DNA of 8,070 nt from Pseudomonadota bacterium (GTDB lineage: Bacteria; Desulfobacterota; Desulfovibrionia; Desulfovibrionales; Desulfovibrionaceae), in contig JAEXTU010000129.1 in NCBI GenBank assembly GCA_023453335.1, forward strand, positions 1 through 8,070, written 5' to 3'. Below the pieces are notes generated by a model. It saw only the letters and a list, made by a program, of their open reading frames with translations. It did no database searches and was not told where the DNA came from. A program made the translations under genes and the position numbers. Below are positions 1 to 6,172 of the stretch, piece by piece. Within the stretch, counting starts at the first letter, position 1; each line of letters opens with the position of its first letter.

Positions 1-2667
1 CCCAATTCCACCCCGGAAACGACCCTGGCCAAGGCCTACGACCCGGCCGACGTGGAAGCGCGCTGGGCCGCGCACTGGGAAGCGGACGCGACCTTCAGCC
101 CGGACCCCGCCGGCCCGGGCGAGCCCTACTCCATTGTCATCCCGCCCCCCAACGTGACCGGCCAGCTGCACATCGGCCACGCGCTGAACATCACCCTGCA
201 GGACATCCTGTGCCGCTTCGCCCGGCAGCGGGGCCGCAAGGTGCTGTGGGTGCCGGGCACCGACCACGCGGGCATCGCCACCCAGAACGTGGTGGAGCGC
301 GCGCTCAAGGCCGAGGGCAAGACCCGCGCCGAACTGGGCCGCGACAAGTTCATCGCGCGGGTCTGGGAGTGGCGCAAGGAGTACGGCGGCCGCATCCTGA
401 ACCAGGTCCGCCGCCTGGGCGCGTCCGTGGACTGGACCCGGGAGCGCTTCACCATGGACGAGGGCCTGTCCAAGGCCGTGCGCGCGGTGTTCGTGCGCCT
501 TTACAACGAAAAGCTCATCTACCGCGGCGAGTACATCGTGAACTGGTGCAGCCGCTGCCACACCGCCCTGGCCGACGACGAGGTGGAGTTCGCGCCCAAG
601 AAGGGGGCGCTCTACCACATCGCCTACCCCCTGGCCGACGGCCGAGGCGCGCTCACCGTGGCCACCACCCGGCCCGAGACCATGCTCGGCGACACCGCGG
701 TGGCGGTGCATCCCGAGGACTCCCGCTACCTGGCGGCCATCGGCCGCACCGTGCGCCTGCCCCTGGTGGACCGCGAGCTGCCCATCATCGCCGACGCCTA
801 CGTGGACAAGGAGTTCGGCACCGGCTGCCTCAAGGTCACGCCCGCCCACGACATGAACGACTGGGAGCTGGGCCGCAAGCACGGCCTGCCCGTGGTTTCG
901 GTCATGGACGAGGACGGCCGGATGAACGAGAACGCCCCGGAGAAATACCGGGGCATGACCGCCGAGGCCTGCCGCAAGGCGGTGGTCGAGGACCTGAAGG
1001 AACTGGGCCTGCTCATCAGCGTGGAAGAGCACCCGCACAATGTGGGCGAGTGCTACCGCTGCAAGACGGTCATCGAGCCGCACGTGTCCAAGCAGTGGTT
1101 CGTGGGGGTGAAGCCCCTGGCCCTGGCCGCGCGCAAGGCCGTGGAGACGGGCGACACCGCCATCTTCCCGCCGCAGTGGGAGAAGACCTACTACAACTGG
1201 CTGGACAACATCCGCGACTGGTGCATCAGCCGCCAGATCTGGTGGGGGCACCGCATCCCGGCCTGGACCTGCGAGGACTGCGGCGCGGTCATTGTGGCCG
1301 AGACCGACCCCACGGCCTGCACCTGCGGCAGCAGCAAGCTGACCCAGGAAGAGGACGTGCTGGACACCTGGTTCTCCTCGGCCCTGTGGCCCTTCTCCAC
1401 CATGGGCTGGCCCGGGCAGACGCCGGAACTCAAGGCGTTCTACCCCACCGCGGTGCTGGTCACCGCCTTCGACATCCTCTTCTTCTGGGTGGCCCGCATG
1501 ATGATGATGGGCATCCACTTCATGGGCGAGGTCCCCTTCCGCCACGTGTACATCCACGCCCTGGTGCGCGACGCCGAGGGCAAGAAGATGAGCAAGTCCA
1601 CGGGCAACGTCATCGACCCCCTGGCCATGACCGAGCGCTACGGCACCGACGCCCTGCGCTTCACCCTGGCCTCGTTCGCGGCCATGGGTCGGGACATCAA
1701 GCTCTCCGAGGAGCGCATCGAGGGCTACCGCCACTTCGTGAACAAGCTCTGGAACGCGGCCCGCTTCGCGCTCATGAACCTGCCGAGCGAAAAACCTTCA
1801 GCCGACGTCTCCTGCGCCGCGGGCGTGCCGCACCGCTGGATCCTGAACCGGCTGGAGGAGGTCAAGGACCAGGCGGCCGAGGCCCTGAGGGCATACCGCT
1901 TCAACGACTACGCCCAGACCCTGTACGCCTTCACCTGGCGCGAGTTCTGCGACTGGTACCTGGAACTGGCCAAGCCGGAGCTGAACGGCGACGACCCGCA
2001 GGCCAAGGCCGCGGCCCAGGCCGTGCTCTGGACCGTGCTCAAGGAACTGCTCACCCTGCTCCACCCGGCCATCCCCTTCGTGACCTCGGAAATCTGGACC
2101 AAGCTGCCTGGCATGGACAACCCGGAGCTGGCCAAGGAGCCCTATCCCGCGGCCCGGCCCCAGTGCCGCGACGCGGCCATCTCCGGCCGCATGGCCCTGC
2201 TCCAGGACGCGGTGGTGGCGGTGCGCAACATCCGGGCCGAGCTGTCCATCGCCCCGTCCAAGGAACTCGATCTGCTCATCCGCTGCACCGACCCGGCCGA
2301 GATCGCGTTCCTCACCGAGAACGCCGGCATGATCCGGACTCTGGCCAAGGTGGGCGGCCTCACCGTGGCCCCGGACCTGCACCCGCCCAAGGCCGCGGCC
2401 TCGACCGTGGTGCAGGGGCACGAACTGTTCGTGCCCCTGGCCGGCGCGGTGGACTTCGCGGCCGAGGTGGCCCGGCTGGACAAGGAACTGGGCAAGGTGC
2501 GCGGGCTCATGGCCGGGGTGGACAAGAAGCTGGCCAACCCCGGGTTCACGGACAAGGCCCCGGCCGACGTGGTGCAGAAGGAGCGCGACAAGCGTGCGGC
2601 CTTTGCCGAACAGGAAGCCAAGCTCGCCGCCCTGCGTGACCGCATGGCTGCGGCCATGGAAGGATAG
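1..2667 (+). CDS. valS: Valyl-tRNA synthetase (5' end outside window)
   Basis: Cytoplasmic class I aminoacyl-tRNA synthetase that charges tRNA-Val and hydrolyses mischarged Thr-tRNA. The frame is open from base 1. The 17 codons before the GTG at 52 read like a normal ValRS N-terminus (LAKAYDPADVEARW), so the true start lies left of the window and only a few residues are missing. The HIGH motif is at 169-180, inside a PPPNVTGQLHIGH block, and KMSKS is at 1585-1599. The CP1 editing domain shows TTRPETMLGDTA near 664-699 and GTGCLKVTPAHDMND near 817-861. Zinc-type cysteine pairs occur at CSRC (547-558) and CYRC (1051-1062), with a further ribbon at 1270-1326. The last 70 or so residues, from about 2449, are charged and heptad-like, matching the C-terminal tRNA-binding coiled coil of ValRS. 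It is the first visible gene of a four-gene cluster. The sequence shows the motifs directly; the function is known for the family. Confidence 0.97.
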   Translation, partial: PNSTPETTLAKAYDPADVEARWAAHWEADATFSPDPAGPGEPYSIVIPPPNVTGQLHIGHALNITLQDILCRFARQRGRKVLWVPGTDHAGIATQNVVERALKAEGKTRAELGRDKFIARVWEWRKEYGGRILNQVRRLGASVDWTRERFTMDEGLSKAVRAVFVRLYNEKLIYRGEYIVNWCSRCHTALADDEVEFAPKKGALYHIAYPLADGRGALTVATTRPETMLGDTAVAVHPEDSRYLAAIGRTVRLPLVDRELPIIADAYVDKEFGTGCLKVTPAHDMNDWELGRKHGLPVVSVMDEDGRMNENAPEKYRGMTAEACRKAVVEDLKELGLLISVEEHPHNVGECYRCKTVIEPHVSKQWFVGVKPLALAARKAVETGDTAIFPPQWEKTYYNWLDNIRDWCISRQIWWGHRIPAWTCEDCGAVIVAETDPTACTCGSSKLTQEEDVLDTWFSSALWPFSTMGWPGQTPELKAFYPTAVLVTAFDILFFWVARMMMMGIHFMGEVPFRHVYIHALVRDAEGKKMSKSTGNVIDPLAMTERYGTDALRFTLASFAAMGRDIKLSEERIEGYRHFVNKLWNAARFALMNLPSEKPSADVSCAAGVPHRWILNRLEEVKDQAAEALRAYRFNDYAQTLYAFTWREFCDWYLELAKPELNGDDPQAKAAAQAVLWTVLKELLTLLHPAIPFVTSEIWTKLPGMDNPELAKEPYPAARPQCRDAAISGRMALLQDAVVAVRNIRAELSIAPSKELDLLIRCTDPAEIAFLTENAGMIRTLAKVGGLTVAPDLHPPKAAASTVVQGHELFVPLAGAVDFAAEVARLDKELGKVRGLMAGVDKKLANPGFTDKAPADVVQKERDKRAAFAEQEAKLAALRDRMAAAMEG
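2658..2664 (+). promoter_or_regulatory. Ribosome binding site of cobA-hemD
   Basis: GGAAGGA lies in the last codons of valS, 5 nt before the ATG at 2670. The valS stop codon TAG falls between this site and the start. This supports translational coupling with valS and fixes the ATG at 2670 as the start. Confidence 0.75.
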
Positions 2668-2669
2668 GT

Positions 2670-4187
2670 ATGCCGAACGTCTATCTCATAGGCGCCGGCC
2701 CGGGCGACCCGGGCCTCATGACCCTGAAGGGCAAGAAGGCCATCGAGTCCGCGGACGCGGTGGTCTACGACTACCTGGCCAACCCCGTTTTCCTGAAATT
2801 CGCCAAGCCCGGCGCCGAAATCATCTACGTGGGCAAGAAGGGCGGGGACCACACCCTGCCCCAGGACCAGATCAACGCCCTCATCATCGCCAAGGCCAGG
2901 GAAGGCAAGGTGGTGGCCCGCCTCAAGGGCGGCGACCCCTACGTGTTCGGCCGGGGCGGCGAGGAGGCCGAGGAGCTGGTGGCCGCGGGCCTGACCTTCG
3001 AGGTGGTGCCCGGGGTGACCGCGGGCGTGGCCGCCGCGGCCTATGCCGGCATCCCGGTGACCCACCGGGCCTTTACCCCCTCGGTGTGCTTCATCACCGG
3101 GCACGAGGACCCCACCAAGGCGGCCAGCACCCTGCACTGGGACGCGTACGCCAAGAGCACCAGCACCCTGGTGTTCTACATGGGCGTGAAGAACCTGCCG
3201 GACATCTGCGCCAAGCTGATTTCGGCGGGCAGGCCCGCGGACGAGCCCGTGGCCCTGGTCTACCGGGGCACCACCTGCCGGCAGCGGTCCTTCGTCTCCA
3301 CCCTGAAAGACGCGCCGGCCGAGGCCAAGCGGCTCAAGTTCAGCGCGCCCTCCATCATCATCGTGGGCGGGGTGTGCTCGCTCCAGGACAAGCTGGCCTG
3401 GTTCGAGAAGCGGCCCCTGCTGGGCCAGGGGGTGGTGGTGACCCGGGCCCGGGAGCAGGCCAGCGACTTCGCGCAGGTCCTGGAGGACCTGGGCGCCTGC
3501 GTGCTGGAGTTCCCCACCATCGCGGTGAACGCCCTGCCCGACTACGCCGAAGTCCGCGCGACTGTTGAAAACCTTGGGGAATACGCCTGGGTGGTCTTCA
3601 CCTCCACCAACGGGGTGGACCATTTCTGGCGGGTGCTCAGGGACATGGGCCGGGACGCCCGGGTGTTCGGAGGCTGCCAGGTGGCGGCCATCGGCCCGGC
3701 CACGGCCGACGCCCTGCGTGAGCGCGGCATCGAGCCGGACTTCGTGCCGCCCAAGTACGTGGCCGAGAGCGTGGTTGAAGGCCTGCTGGCCCGCGGCATG
3801 CAGGGCAAGAAGGTGCTCATTCCCCGGGCCAAGGTGGCCCGCGAGGTGCTGCCCGAGGAACTGGCCAAGGCCGGGGCCGAGGTGCGCATCCTGCCGGTCT
3901 ATGAGACCGGGCTGGCGGAAGAGGGGCCAGGCGAGTTCCTGGAGTGGCTGGAGGACGGCCGGGTGCAGGTGGTGACCTTCACCAGCTCGAGCACCGTGGA
4001 GAACTTCTTCGCCCTGGTGCCCAAGGAGACTTTGGCGGCCAAGCGGGACAGCCTCAGGCTGGCCTGCATCGGCCCGGTCACGGCCAAGACCCTGGCCCGG
4101 TTCGGGTTCGAACCGGACATCGCGCCCGCGGACTACACCATCCCGGGCCTGGCTGCGGCCCTGGCCCAGGCTGCTGAAACCGCGTAA
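2670..4187 (+). CDS. cobA-hemD: Fused uroporphyrinogen-III C-methyltransferase / uroporphyrinogen-III synthase
   Basis: A 505-residue bifunctional enzyme of tetrapyrrole synthesis. Residues 1 to about 245 are a SAM-dependent tetrapyrrole methylase: YLIGAGPGDPGLMTLKG at 5-21, GGDPYVFGRGGEE at 87-99, then VVPGVTAG and AYAGIPVTHR. This domain converts uroporphyrinogen III to precorrin-2. From about residue 248 a HemD domain begins (GVVVTRARE near 254-262, FTSTNGV at 310-316, FTSSSTVENF near 437-446); it cyclises hydroxymethylbilane to uroporphyrinogen III. One chain therefore makes the substrate and methylates it, feeding siroheme, cobalamin and possibly the siroheme-dependent alternative heme route. 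This fusion is known in Desulfovibrio and several clostridia. It starts 2 nt after valS and ends 24 nt before purN. I see no truncation or frameshift. Domain identity is clear; the downstream product is inferred, because no ferrochelatase, dehydrogenase or cobalamin genes are in view. Confidence 0.95.
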   Translation: MPNVYLIGAGPGDPGLMTLKGKKAIESADAVVYDYLANPVFLKFAKPGAEIIYVGKKGGDHTLPQDQINALIIAKAREGKVVARLKGGDPYVFGRGGEEAEELVAAGLTFEVVPGVTAGVAAAAYAGIPVTHRAFTPSVCFITGHEDPTKAASTLHWDAYAKSTSTLVFYMGVKNLPDICAKLISAGRPADEPVALVYRGTTCRQRSFVSTLKDAPAEAKRLKFSAPSIIIVGGVCSLQDKLAWFEKRPLLGQGVVVTRAREQASDFAQVLEDLGACVLEFPTIAVNALPDYAEVRATVENLGEYAWVVFTSTNGVDHFWRVLRDMGRDARVFGGCQVAAIGPATADALRERGIEPDFVPPKYVAESVVEGLLARGMQGKKVLIPRAKVAREVLPEELAKAGAEVRILPVYETGLAEEGPGEFLEWLEDGRVQVVTFTSSSTVENFFALVPKETLAAKRDSLRLACIGPVTAKTLARFGFEPDIAPADYTIPGLAAALAQAAETA

Positions 4188-4200
4188 GACAGAACCAGCC

Positions 4201-4209
4201 GGGAGAGGA
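4201..4209 (+). promoter_or_regulatory. Ribosome binding site of purN
   Basis: The purine run GGGAGAGGA ends 2 nt before the ATG at 4212, with its GAGG core at 4205-4208. It is the only good site in the 24-nt gap after cobA-hemD and supports that start. Confidence 0.6.
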
Positions 4210-4211
4210 AC

Positions 4212-4886
4212 ATGACGCTCGATCTGGCGGTGCTGGTGTCCGGGGGCGGGAGCAACCTGCAGTCCATCATCGACAAGGTGGAGTCCGGGGCCCTGGACGC
4301 CCACATCCGGCTGGTGTTCTCCAACAAGCCCGAGGCCTTCGGCCTGGAGCGGGCGCGCCGGCACAACATCCCCCACGCCTCCTTCCTGCACACCGCCTTC
4401 CCGGACCGGGAGAGCTTCGATTGCTCGGTGGTCCGGGCCATCCGGGAGCACGGGGCGGACACCATTGCCCTGGCCGGGTACATGCGGCTGCTCACCCCCT
4501 GGTTCCTGGAGCAGTTCCCGGGCCGGGTGATCAACATCCACCCGGCGCTTCTGCCCAGCTTCCCGGGCGTGCATGGCCAGGCCGACGCCGCCGCCTACGG
4601 GGTCAAGCTCTCGGGCTGCACCGTGCACTTCGTGGACGAGAAGATGGACTCCGGCCCGGTCATCATCCAGGCCGCGGTGCCCGCCCACCCGGGCGACGAC
4701 GGGTCCAGCCTGGGCAGCCGCATCCTGGAGTACGAGCACCGCATCTATCCCCAGGCCCTGCAGTGGTTGGCCGCGGGCCGGCTCTCCGTGCAGGGCCGCA
4801 AGGTGGTGCTGCGCGACGACAACCGGCCCAAGGCCACCCTGCACGCCCCGGCCCTGGTGAACCCGCCGCTGGAGGAGGGATTCTGA
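4212..4886 (+). CDS. purN: Phosphoribosylglycinamide formyltransferase (GAR transformylase)
   Basis: A 224-residue cytoplasmic enzyme that transfers the formyl group of 10-formyl-tetrahydrofolate to glycinamide ribonucleotide, the third step of de novo purine synthesis. The N-terminal LVSGGGSNLQSII (residues 8-20) is the phosphate-binding loop. The catalytic triad is present as N108 and H110 in INIHPALLP, and D146 in DEKMDSGP; these correspond to N106, H108 and D144 of the E. coli enzyme with a constant offset of two. LAGYMRLL and GCTVHFVDE are further family blocks. The length is slightly above the E. coli protein (212 residues), owing to a short C-terminal tail. It lies 24 nt after cobA-hemD, and its stop shares one base with the start of the next gene (TGATG). 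The pathway link to tetrapyrrole synthesis is not obvious, so the clustering looks like shared expression of housekeeping genes. Confidence 0.96.
   Translation: MTLDLAVLVSGGGSNLQSIIDKVESGALDAHIRLVFSNKPEAFGLERARRHNIPHASFLHTAFPDRESFDCSVVRAIREHGADTIALAGYMRLLTPWFLEQFPGRVINIHPALLPSFPGVHGQADAAAYGVKLSGCTVHFVDEKMDSGPVIIQAAVPAHPGDDGSSLGSRILEYEHRIYPQALQWLAAGRLSVQGRKVVLRDDNRPKATLHAPALVNPPLEEGF
4871..4880 (+). promoter_or_regulatory. Ribosome binding site of amrA
   Basis: GGAGGAGGGA lies inside the end of purN, 5 nt before the ATG at 4886. It is a near-ideal Shine-Dalgarno sequence and decides this start over the upstream in-frame codons, which lie within purN. Confidence 0.75.
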
Positions 4887-5443
4887 TGGCCGAGCCCTTC
4901 CGCTTCGCGCTCGCTGCCGAGGAGAAGGCCGCGCTCAAGGACCTGGTGCGGCTGTCCATCCTGCAGGAGCTCATGCCCGAGCGGAAGGTGACGCTCCCCC
5001 CCGCGCCCACACCCCGGCTGCGTGAGGAGTACGGGGCCTTCGTGACCCTCAAGATCGGCCACCGGCTGCGCGGCTGCATCGGGTACATTCAGAGCCAGGG
5101 GCCGGTGTGGGACACGGTGGCGCGCATGGCCAAGGCCGCGGCCTTCGAGGACCCGCGCTTCCCGGCCCTGCGCCGCGACGAGTTCGAGCGGCTGGAGATC
5201 GAGATCTCCATCCTGAGCCCCATCGGCGAGTGCGTGGACCCCAGCCAGATCGAGATCGGCCGGCACGGGCTCATCGTGCGCAAGGGCGGCCGCTCCGGGC
5301 TGCTCCTGCCCCAGGTGGCCACCGAGTGGAAATGGGACCGGGAGACCTTCCTGGCCCACACCTGCCTCAAGGCCGGGCTGCCGGAAAATGCCTGGAAGGA
5401 CCCCGGGTGCAGCCTGCTCTGGTTCGAGGCCGAGGTGTTTTAG
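4886..5443 (+). CDS. amrA: AMMECR1-domain protein (AmmeMemoRadiSam system protein A)
   Basis: A 185-residue protein of the AMMECR1 family, which is found in all domains of life and whose biochemical role I do not consider settled. The family hallmark LRGCIG is at residues 61-66. The C-terminal half has the bacterial-type signature: EIGRHGLIVRKGG at 123-135, then LLLPQVATEW at 139-148 and FLAHTCLKAGL. The length matches single-domain members, and no signal peptide or membrane segment is visible. In many bacteria and archaea this gene sits beside a Memo-like gene (B) and a radical-SAM gene (S), but neither partner is in this window. Its start overlaps the purN stop by one base, so it is translated with the valS-cobA/hemD-purN cluster. 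It is followed by a 405-bp gene-free region. Family assignment is firm; the role is unknown. Confidence 0.93.
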   Translation: MAEPFRFALAAEEKAALKDLVRLSILQELMPERKVTLPPAPTPRLREEYGAFVTLKIGHRLRGCIGYIQSQGPVWDTVARMAKAAAFEDPRFPALRRDEFERLEIEISILSPIGECVDPSQIEIGRHGLIVRKGGRSGLLLPQVATEWKWDRETFLAHTCLKAGLPENAWKDPGCSLLWFEAEVF

Positions 5444-5455
5444 TTGATTATCAAC
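5443..5455. repeat. Perfect palindrome just after amrA
   Basis: GTTGAT-T-ATCAAC, two 6-base arms around one T, begins on the last base of the amrA stop codon. It could be a protein-binding dyad. The arms resemble FNR-type half-sites, but with 1 nt between them instead of 4, so I do not assign a regulator. Confidence 0.6.
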
Positions 5456-5459
5456 ATGT

Positions 5460-5474
5460 GGAAAAATTTTTTCC
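5460..5474. repeat. Perfect AT-rich palindrome
   Basis: GGAAAAA-T-TTTTTCC, two 7-base arms around one T, lies 4 nt after the previous palindrome. As RNA it would be a weak A-U stem with a U run, so it could assist termination. As DNA it is an A/T-tract dyad. No function is assigned. Confidence 0.6.
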
Positions 5475-5519
5475 TTGCCCTAAGTTTTTAACATCCCCCC
5501 TTCTGACATCGCCATTCAT

Positions 5520-5538
5520 GCCCCTCCCGGGCTTTTTT
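5520..5538 (+). terminator. Possible Rho-independent terminator of the valS-amrA cluster
   Basis: GCCC (5520-5523) pairs with GGGC (5529-5532) across a 5-base loop and is followed at once by six T residues and a pyrimidine-rich tract. The stem is short at 4 bp, so this is only a candidate. It is about 75 nt after the amrA stop and in the right orientation. Confidence 0.4.
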
Positions 5539-5585
5539 CTCTTTCCGTCTCATCGACATGCAGGATTGCCCGTAATCTACAATTC

Positions 5586-5600
5586 TTTAATATTATTAAA
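5586..5600. repeat. Perfect A/T-only palindrome in the most AT-rich stretch
   Basis: TTTAATA-T-TATTAAA, two 7-base arms around a central T. It sits in a stretch of about 30 nt (5577-5606) with almost no G or C, which is exceptional in this window. It could be an easily melted segment, an UP-like element or a binding dyad; the sequence alone does not decide. Confidence 0.55.
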
Positions 5601-5723
5601 TTATATCAGCGGAGCCTTGTCCCGCGCCGCCTGCGTCGCCTCCTGTCCCGAAGCCGCGGATAGGCCTTTCCGAGCCGCTGAATCGATACGCAAGGATGTG
5701 AAAAATAAAAATGTAGCGCTCTT

Positions 5724-5742
5724 GGCGTATTGACATAACGCC
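5724..5742. promoter_or_regulatory. Imperfect dyad over the hup -35 box (possible operator)
   Basis: GGCGTAT (5724-5730) and ATAACGCC (5735-5742) are inverted copies that differ by one inserted base, and the TTGACA element lies at the centre. A dyad centred on a -35 box is a common operator arrangement. No regulator is identified. Confidence 0.35.
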
Positions 5743-5758
5743 GCCGAATGGGGTTAGT
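5730..5758 (+). promoter_or_regulatory. Candidate sigma-70 promoter of hup
   Basis: A perfect -35 hexamer TTGACA is at 5730-5735. At the standard 17-nt spacing the -10 position (5753-5758) reads GTTAGT, only 3 of 6 to consensus. The strong -35 with a weak -10 leaves the exact start uncertain. If used, transcription would begin near 5765 and leave a leader of about 85 nt. Confidence 0.4.
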
Positions 5759-5766
5759 GAACCCCA
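5749..5766. repeat. Perfect inverted repeat overlapping the -10 region of hup
   Basis: TGGGGTT (5749-5755) and AACCCCA (5760-5766) are perfect 7-base complements around AGTG. It overlaps the inferred -10 and start of transcription. It could be an operator, or a hairpin at the start of the leader if transcription begins further upstream. Confidence 0.5.
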
Positions 5767-5780
5767 AACCCAGGCGGAAA

Positions 5781-5802
5781 GCATCCCGCCCCGCGGGAAT
5801 GC
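5781..5802 (+). promoter_or_regulatory. Hairpin in the hup leader
   Basis: GCATCCCGC (5781-5789) pairs with GCGGG plus ATGC (5793-5802), with one bulged A and a CCC loop. It gives a 9-bp GC-rich stem about 33 nt before the HU ribosome binding site. It may stabilise the messenger or modulate translation. No known riboswitch pattern is recognised. Confidence 0.45.
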
Positions 5803-5834
5803 ACGTATCTACTAGGGACCAGCGTGATTCAACC

Positions 5835-5840
5835 AGGAGG
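5835..5840 (+). promoter_or_regulatory. Ribosome binding site of hup
   Basis: A perfect AGGAGG lies 8 nt before the ATG at 5849, in a purine-rich stretch. This suits a highly expressed gene and fixes the start. Confidence 0.8.
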
Positions 5841-5848
5841 GAAAGGAA

Positions 5849-6142
5849 ATGTTCACTAAGGCGCAGTTCGTTGAGGCCCTGAAAGGCCAGTTGGCCGACG
5901 TGTTCCCGACCAAGGCCAGCGCCGAGAAGGCGTTTGACGCCTTCTGTGCGATCCTGGGCAAGGCCGTCGGTACCGGCAAGCGCGTTCGCCTGCCCGGCGT
6001 CGGCTCCTTCTCCGTGTCCACCCGCGCCGCCCGCACCGGCCGCAATCCGCAGACCGGCGCCAAGATCAAGATCCCTGCCAAGCAGGTGGTCAAGTTCTCG
6101 GTGGCCAAGGGCCTCAAGATCTCCGTGAACAAGAAGAAGTAG
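5849..6142 (+). CDS. hup: HU-family nucleoid DNA-binding protein
   Basis: A 97-residue basic protein of the HU/IHF family. It forms dimers that bind and bend DNA with little sequence preference and compact the nucleoid. The N-terminal helices cover about residues 3-40. The signature loop begins at GVGSFSV (50-56) and runs through the arm sequence RTGRNPQTG (62-70), which contains the conserved proline that intercalates at DNA kinks, and then KIKIPAKQVVKFSVAKGLK. The tail ends in KKK. The length is slightly above the usual 90. The gene stands alone on the plus strand with its own promoter region, leader hairpin and strong ribosome binding site, and a strong hairpin follows it. HU rather than IHF is inferred from the monocistronic context and general sequence style. 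Confidence 0.95.
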   Translation: MFTKAQFVEALKGQLADVFPTKASAEKAFDAFCAILGKAVGTGKRVRLPGVGSFSVSTRAARTGRNPQTGAKIKIPAKQVVKFSVAKGLKISVNKKK

Positions 6143-6172
6143 TTCCCTTTTCGTCATCGGTCCGTCTCGCGC

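Larger units (their letters stand above)
5444..5848. other. 405-bp gene-free region with AT-rich segments and palindromes
   Basis: No credible gene is visible here. The composition shifts sharply: 5444-5495 and 5570-5606 are AT-rich, 5607-5690 is GC-rich, and 5697-5712 is again A-rich. The region contains the palindromes at 5443-5455, 5460-5474 and 5586-5600, a weak terminator-like hairpin at 5520-5538, DnaA-box-like nonamers at 5448-5465, 5485-5493 and 5697-5705, and the HU promoter and leader from about 5720. The short open frames crossing it have no recognisable protein pattern. Confidence 0.8.

Noticed and set aside
1..51. Taking the GTG at 52 as the start of valS
   Set aside because: The preceding 17 in-frame codons match the conserved ValRS N-terminus and contain no stop, so the gene begins outside the window.
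210..2639. An 809-codon open frame on the plus strand in a shifted frame inside valS
   Set aside because: The valS frame carries all synthetase motifs. The shifted frame is arginine-, glycine- and proline-rich and shows no motif.
2142..4844. A 900-codon open frame on the minus strand opposite valS, cobA-hemD and purN
   Set aside because: It is antisense to three clearly identified genes, has low-complexity composition rich in G, H, A and R with no family motif, and is long only because the high GC content removes stop codons.
5443..5455. An FNR/CRP-type operator, suggested by TTGAT and ATCAA arms
   Set aside because: The arms are separated by 1 nt rather than 4, so the half-sites would not fit the usual dimer geometry.
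5577..5610. A dif-like XerC/XerD recombination site in the A/T palindrome
   Set aside because: The arms and 6-bp centre expected for dif (11-6-11) are not visible; only a simple A/T palindrome is present.
5606..5681. A tRNA gene, suggested by 76-nt length and a 7-bp end-to-end stem
   Set aside because: No TTC-type T-loop, no consistent T-stem or D-stem and no clear anticodon arm can be formed. It is kept only as a possible structured RNA.
5722..5738. A sigma-54 promoter, suggested by TTGGC upstream of hup
   Set aside because: The GC of the -12 element is not at the required distance from the GG; a sigma-70 type -35 explains the sequence better.
5596..5784. A 62-codon open frame on the minus strand in the intergenic region
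   Set aside because: It crosses the AT/GC composition boundaries and the hup promoter, has no convincing ribosome binding site and no family resemblance.
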